A stretch of 54,521 nucleotides of DNA, from NCBI GenBank assembly GCA_020072565.1, contig JAIQGI010000044.1:1-54521 (forward strand). Reading direction: 5' to 3'. The notes beneath the pieces were generated by a model. That model saw nothing but the letters and a program-made list of their open reading frames with translations. It was not told where the DNA came from and did not search any database. This stretch comes from Terriglobia bacterium. Lineage in GTDB: Bacteria > Acidobacteriota > UBA6911. Position numbers and translations under genes: made by a program. Positions 51,509-54,521 of the stretch are shown here, piece by piece (position 1 is the first letter of the stretch; every line of letters starts with the position of its first letter).

Positions 51509-51537
51509 AAAAGGGGCAGCACACTGCTGCCCCTTTT
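51509..51537 (-). terminator. Rho-independent terminator of PEP-CTERM gene
   Basis: Read on the reverse strand, a 13-bp stem (AAAAGGGGCAGCA/TGCTGCCCCTTTT) with a three-base loop is followed by a T-rich run. It lies about 24 bases after the stop of the PEP-CTERM gene and is correctly oriented to end its transcript. Confidence 0.88.
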
Positions 51538-51560
51538 CCCAAGATTGGCTGCTGCGTCGG

Positions 51561-52247
51561 TTAAGCACGCAGCCTGCGCGAAATCAAGGCCAGACTTCCC
51601 ACGCCAATCCCTAGGAGCATCAGCGTCAGTCCGCCATCCGGGACACAGACCAACATATCCTGGCGCGCACCGGCAGTGGTGCCGACTTGGCCTGGAGCCC
51701 AGAGATTCAAAACAGCCACTGGAATTGTGGTGTTAAGTGCAAATCCGCCATTTGCGATGCCCAGGTTGCGGAACACATTACCGGCGCCCGGATCCGGTGC
51801 AACGCCCATAAAGTACCATATCGCAGTCTGAAGAGCTTGAATTTGAGCAGCGGGTCTATTGGTATAGTCATAGTTGGCTAGTTGACCGGTTTGAAACTGG
51901 TGATATAGCCACGCTGCGCCCAGTGTTAGACTTACGTTAGTAAAGATGGACTTATTGCTTATGGTTACGTCGAAAGTAGTATTTGGGTACACGAATTCCG
52001 CTTCTTCAACGCAGAATGTTTGGAAGGTGTTCGGTAAGCCTGGCAGGTTCTTGGTTACTCCGTCTACGTAACCTTTATTTAGAACCCAAAGGAAATTAGC
52101 ACTGGGGCTAAATGTGAACTCGCCACCCGTACCGGTTTGAAATGGTCCATAACCGGCGCCGCCGATGGTTGTGACCTGCAACGGACCAGCCATCAATGCT
52201 GGCGTCAAAGCGATGCCGACGAGAAGAGCTACCAATGTCCTTTTCAT
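51561..52247 (-). CDS. PEP-CTERM-class exported protein with VPDGG tail and candidate thioester domain
   Basis: The 228-residue reverse-strand protein has a signal peptide (MKRTLVALLVGIALTPALMA, cut before GPL). It ends in a sorting tail: VPDGG (202-206), a hydrophobic segment (LTLMLLGIGVGSLALI) and basic SRRLRA. This is the exosortase-type tripartite signal, with VPDGG instead of VPEP. In the middle, C79 in QTFCVEEAEF and Q140 in QALQTAIWYF match the Cys-Gln positions of thioester (TQxA/TED) domains, which form a reactive internal thioester in surface adhesins. If so, it would bind covalently to targets. A good sigma-54 promoter lies upstream, and an AAAGGAAT ribosome site precedes the start. 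Confidence 0.87.
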   Translation of the reverse strand: MKRTLVALLVGIALTPALMAGPLQVTTIGGAGYGPFQTGTGGEFTFSPSANFLWVLNKGYVDGVTKNLPGLPNTFQTFCVEEAEFVYPNTTFDVTISNKSIFTNVSLTLGAAWLYHQFQTGQLANYDYTNRPAAQIQALQTAIWYFMGVAPDPGAGNVFRNLGIANGGFALNTTIPVAVLNLWAPGQVGTTAGARQDMLVCVPDGGLTLMLLGIGVGSLALISRRLRA

Positions 52248-52312
52248 AGCTCATATTCCTTTCTTTCGTGATTCTTCTACGGCTCAAGCATTCCCCGAAT
52301 CCGAAATAATTT

Positions 52313-52330
52313 AAGCATTTAGCGTGCCAA
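52313..52330 (-). promoter_or_regulatory. Sigma-54 (-24/-12) promoter of the PEP-CTERM gene
   Basis: On the reverse strand TTGGCACGCTAAATGCTT matches the YTGGCACGrNNNTTGCW consensus, with the essential GG and GC separated by exactly 10 bases. Transcription would start near 52303, giving a leader of about 55 bases before ATG 52247. Because PrsR in the same window is a sigma-54 activator, this site is a likely target. Upstream (52349-52391) the arms CCCATTT/AAATGGG and two TTGTC words could be activator sites, but that is speculative. Confidence 0.75.
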
Positions 52331-52391
52331 ACTGCCAAGTTCACCCATCCCATTTGTCGTGAAACTTGTCATTTTATTGAAAATAAATGGG

Positions 52392-52872
52392 ATATTTGCC
52401 ACAGCATCGCGGATAAATATATCTTGCGCAGCTGTGCCTTTTATGTTTTGCGGCGCAAAAACGTACGGGTTTGGGACACTGCCCCAAAATCATGTTGTCC
52501 CGGATTCGATTATCCATTGATATTTAAAGAGTTCTGCGCGTGGCGCGTGAATAATTGAAAGTGTATGGTTGTCCGAACTGTCTGAGATTATCCCTAGCAG
52601 TCAGGTAGGACTAACTGAGCGCATTTGAAATACCCCCTCGTTCCGCAAAGTGAGTTGTGTGAAAACCGTCAGATTTTGCCACGGTGCGGCTGTTGCTCCT
52701 TAATCACCAAGACTTGGTTAAGTGCGTCTATCGTGCTGGTGTGCAAGGGCCATCAAACTTATTTTTGTCCAGGCGTCCGGATGGTCCCAACTTCGCTGGA
52801 GGCAGATCCTCGCCGAGGTAAGCCGTCGGCTCAGCATCGTCCTCTTCGTGCGGATTGATGCCTCCTCCTTGC
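52392..52872. other. Intergenic region between PEP-CTERM gene and exosortase 2
   Basis: No gene is supported. A weak hairpin GGGACA...TGTCCC is visible at 52473-52501. The open frames (for example 52625-52858) lack family features. Confidence 0.45.
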
Positions 52873-52906
52873 CCGGTCAAAAAGGCAACCGCAGCTATTT
52901 GACCGG
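52873..52906. promoter_or_regulatory. Stem-loop in exosortase 2 leader
   Basis: CCGGTCAAA at 52873-52881 pairs perfectly with TTTGACCGG at 52898-52906 around a 16-base loop. It ends about 65 bases before the exosortase start. There is no T-run, so it is not a simple terminator. A leader-RNA or operator role is possible. Confidence 0.4.
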
Positions 52907-52971
52907 CCCTTGACCGCTTCTGGAATCCACGCTATTCTTGCCCCCTGAAAAAAAGTGCCTGCCGTAATCGC

Positions 52972-53964
52972 TTGGACCGAATGCGCATCCTCGGGCAACA
53001 ATTGCAGGGCCAGGGATTTGGCATCCGCGGGAGGGCTCTCTTGAATTTCAGTGTCGCTCCGGGTCAAGCATCCGGGCCTGCGAATCGGAGCCAGCTTCCC
53101 CCCGGCGCTGGGGCGCTTCGCCGGTTCTTGATATTCGCGGCGTTGTTAGCGCTGTGCTTCGCAGGGCCTTTCGGTAACCTGGTACGATTTGCTTTCGAAT
53201 CAAACCTGTTCTCATATGTGCTACTTGTGCCTTTTATCTCCGGCTACCTCGTCTGGGTTCGGAGGAAGGATGTGGCGCTCACGGCCCGCGGGGCTTACTT
53301 GCTTGCCGCGATCGCGGCTGCAGTGGGTTTCGGGCTGCTCATGGCTGCACGACCCGGTTTCTCTGGAGTGTGGATTGAAGCGTCGGGGAACCTCCTCACG
53401 ATTCAAATGCTCTCCTTTTCCTTTTTGCTCTGGAGCGGAGGCTTCGTCTTCCTGGGCTGGCAGACGATGCGTGCGCTTGCATTTCCTGCTCTGTTCCTGG
53501 TTTTCGTGGCGCCGATTCCACTCTCGATCGTGGGGACGCTGGAGACGGTTCTGCAACATGCTTCAGCAGACTGGTCCTATAGGCTCATCGAACTCGCAGG
53601 AATTCCCGTGTACCGATCCGGCATCAACTTTCATATGCCCGGGATCGCGTTCAGCGTAGCTCAGGAATGCAGCGGGATCCGTTCGACGCTCGTTCTGTTT
53701 TTAAGTTCACTCGTAGCCGGTCACCTGTTCCTTCGTACGGCCTGGAGGCGATGGGTTTTTGCCTCGATCGTGATTCCCCTAGGAATAGCCCGAAACGCTT
53801 TTCGCATTCTCGTCCTTGCCGTGCTGTGTGCGCGAGTCGACCCGTCCTATATCCATTCCTCTATCCACAGGAACGGTGGCCCGGTATTTTTCGTCCTCTC
53901 GCTCGTTCCGTTTGGAATAATCCTGTTCTGGCTTTGGCGAACGGAAAGGAAGGGTAAGCGCTAA
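52972..53964 (+). CDS. Exosortase (exosortase 2 of the window)
   Basis: The frame gives 330 residues from TTG 52972; ATG 52981 is an equally plausible start. A soluble N-terminal tail of about 50 residues precedes eight or so membrane helices. The catalytic residues are Cys233 in VAQECSGIRSTLVLFLSS, an arginine in ARNAFRILVL, and a histidine in IHRNGGPVFF, the classic exosortase pattern. It is not adjacent to prsK but lies between two candidate substrates, the VPDGG protein and the VPEPG mini-ORF. It differs in sequence from exosortase 1, so the two may recognise different tails. Confidence 0.92.
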   Translation: MDRMRILGQQLQGQGFGIRGRALLNFSVAPGQASGPANRSQLPPGAGALRRFLIFAALLALCFAGPFGNLVRFAFESNLFSYVLLVPFISGYLVWVRRKDVALTARGAYLLAAIAAAVGFGLLMAARPGFSGVWIEASGNLLTIQMLSFSFLLWSGGFVFLGWQTMRALAFPALFLVFVAPIPLSIVGTLETVLQHASADWSYRLIELAGIPVYRSGINFHMPGIAFSVAQECSGIRSTLVLFLSSLVAGHLFLRTAWRRWVFASIVIPLGIARNAFRILVLAVLCARVDPSYIHSSIHRNGGPVFFVLSLVPFGIILFWLWRTERKGKR

Positions 53965-54062
53965 CGCGGAGCCCGTGCGCAAGCTAAAACCAAAGCGAGG
54001 AACGAGGCGAAAAAACTCGGTTACAGGCATTTCCCCAATTTCGGAAACAGGACCAGCTGATT

Positions 54063-54143
54063 ATGGTTCCGGAACCGGGCATCCTGCTGCTCTTGGGGAT
54101 AGCTTTGGTGTCAATAGCCATCCTTGCCAAGTATCGTCCCTAG
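54063..54143 (+). CDS. 26-codon ORF consisting only of a VPEPG PEP-CTERM tail
   Basis: ATG 54063 to TAG 54143 encodes MVPEPGILLLLGIALVSIAI followed by LAKYRP: a canonical VPEPG motif, a hydrophobic membrane segment and a basic end. There is no passenger protein. The same frame is open back to 53988, but with no signal peptide and no ATG. It begins about 100 bases after the exosortase 2 stop. It may be the last piece of a degraded PEP-CTERM gene, the end of a frameshifted small protein starting at GTG 53975, or a genuine micropeptide. Translation is unproven. Confidence 0.6.
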   Translation: MVPEPGILLLLGIALVSIAILAKYRP

Positions 54144-54521
54144 CACTTAGGACGCGGCAGTAGGATCAAATTGTTCGAGTCTCCCGGATGCATATTCTGC
54201 AGCAGGCCAGCGACCCGTTCCGAAGGAAATCCTGGTGACCAAATTCTTAGCTTCCCATGCTGCGGCCGCAAGAGGCTCTCGCATATTGTGATTTCTCTCC
54301 GACCGCCCGTTTTCAGACGGTGCTGCCACCAATAGAACTGGCTCAAAATATATAAGGCGGTGCCGTCGGCAGAACTCGCGAATCCCTCTGTGCCTATGAT
54401 GCTGAGACACCTACCCCATGCTAATTTAATGTAGAGGGTAGGGTGAAAATCCAAGATGGGAATAGCAGAATTGAAGAGAGAGACGGGGATGGTTGCCCCG
54501 GAGCGGAGTGAAGGCGAGCGT
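54140..54521 (-). CDS. Partial unidentified reverse-strand ORF at right window edge
   Basis: A reverse-strand frame enters from the right edge and stops at 54140-54142, leaving about 126 codons. The sequence (SLFNSAIPILDFHPTLYIKLAWG, GTALYILSQFYWWQHRLKTGG, ESLLRPQHGKLRIWSPGFPSERV) has balanced composition and aromatic patches, so it may be real coding sequence. I do not recognise a family. It converges with the VPEPG mini-ORF, overlapping its stop codon. Confidence 0.4.
   Translation of the reverse strand, partial: RSPSLRSGATIPVSLFNSAIPILDFHPTLYIKLAWGRCLSIIGTEGFASSADGTALYILSQFYWWQHRLKTGGRREITICESLLRPQHGKLRIWSPGFPSERVAGLLQNMHPGDSNNLILLPRPKC

Noticed and set aside
53975-54163. 62-codon frame starting at GTG after exosortase 2
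   Set aside because: Basic, no signal peptide and in a different frame from the VPEPG tail; kept only as a possible frameshifted upstream part.
1-54521. CRISPR arrays, tRNA and rRNA genes
   Set aside because: I looked for regularly spaced direct repeats, cloverleaf-like sequences and rRNA signatures and saw none.

Overview
The window is a roughly 54.5 kb, moderately GC-rich stretch of a Gram-negative bacterial chromosome. It carries an exopolysaccharide (EPS) biosynthesis locus followed by a PEP-CTERM/exosortase (protein sorting) locus. The prsK-prsR-prsT set, the GxxExxY protein, plant-type leucine-rich repeats and many degenerate palindromic intergenic repeats suggest an environmental, soil- or water-type organism. 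Acidobacteriota is my best guess, but this is an inference from gene content because no rRNA or core phylogenetic marker is present.

Layout. 1-0.3 kb: the tail of an unrecognised gene and a repeat element. 0.3-12.3 kb: an EPS block with an initiating sugar phosphotransferase, a WlbA/B/C-type UDP-diacetamido-uronate module, a polysaccharide deacetylase fused to a DUF354 glycosyltransferase-like domain, a second deacetylase, a FemAB-like transferase, GT2, GNAT and a Wzx flippase. 12.3-14.4 kb: an IS1380-type insertion. 14.5-25.6 kb: a more AT-rich mosaic block with a hexapeptide acetyltransferase, a polysaccharide pyruvyl transferase, an F420-dehydrogenase-like iron-sulfur protein, an unknown alpha-helical protein, a secreted beta-helix protein, a BioF2/FemAB-like protein and a divergent deacetylase. 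25.6-33.7 kb: a compact operon with a FabL-like enoyl reductase, ACP, AMP-ligase, LuxE-like and LuxC-like proteins, methyltransferase, FabZ-like dehydratase, hexapeptide acyltransferase and GT2. 33.8-35.2 kb: a Wzy/ligase-like membrane protein. 35.4-35.9 kb: a scar made of a DUF354 gene fragment and a decayed IS5-type transposase.

35.9-50.0 kb is the sorting and regulation block: a giant secreted LRR/Fn3 protein, an Fn3/PKD protein, a FemAB-like protein, exosortase 1, histidine kinase PrsK, a GxxExxY protein, the sigma-54 activator PrsR and the TPR lipoprotein PrsT. 50.1-51.1 kb is a VapBC-type toxin-antitoxin pair with a palindromic operator candidate. 51.5-54.1 kb holds a PEP-CTERM-class secreted protein (VPDGG tail, candidate Cys-Gln thioester domain) behind a good -24/-12 promoter, a second exosortase, and a 26-codon ORF that is little more than a canonical VPEPG sorting tail. 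A partial reverse-strand ORF ends the window.

How it fits together (inference): nucleotide sugars are made and loaded on a lipid carrier, extended by glycosyltransferases, decorated (acetyl, pyruvyl, possibly acyl or aldehyde-derived, aminoacyl), flipped by Wzx and polymerised by the Wzy-like protein. PrsK/PrsR probably controls sigma-54 promoters such as the one in front of the PEP-CTERM protein, and exosortases anchor such proteins in the EPS-bearing envelope. The most unusual parts are the luciferase-free LuxC/LuxE acyl module inside an EPS cluster, the thioester-type PEP-CTERM protein with its sigma-54 promoter, and the passenger-less VPEPG mini-ORF next to exosortase 2.
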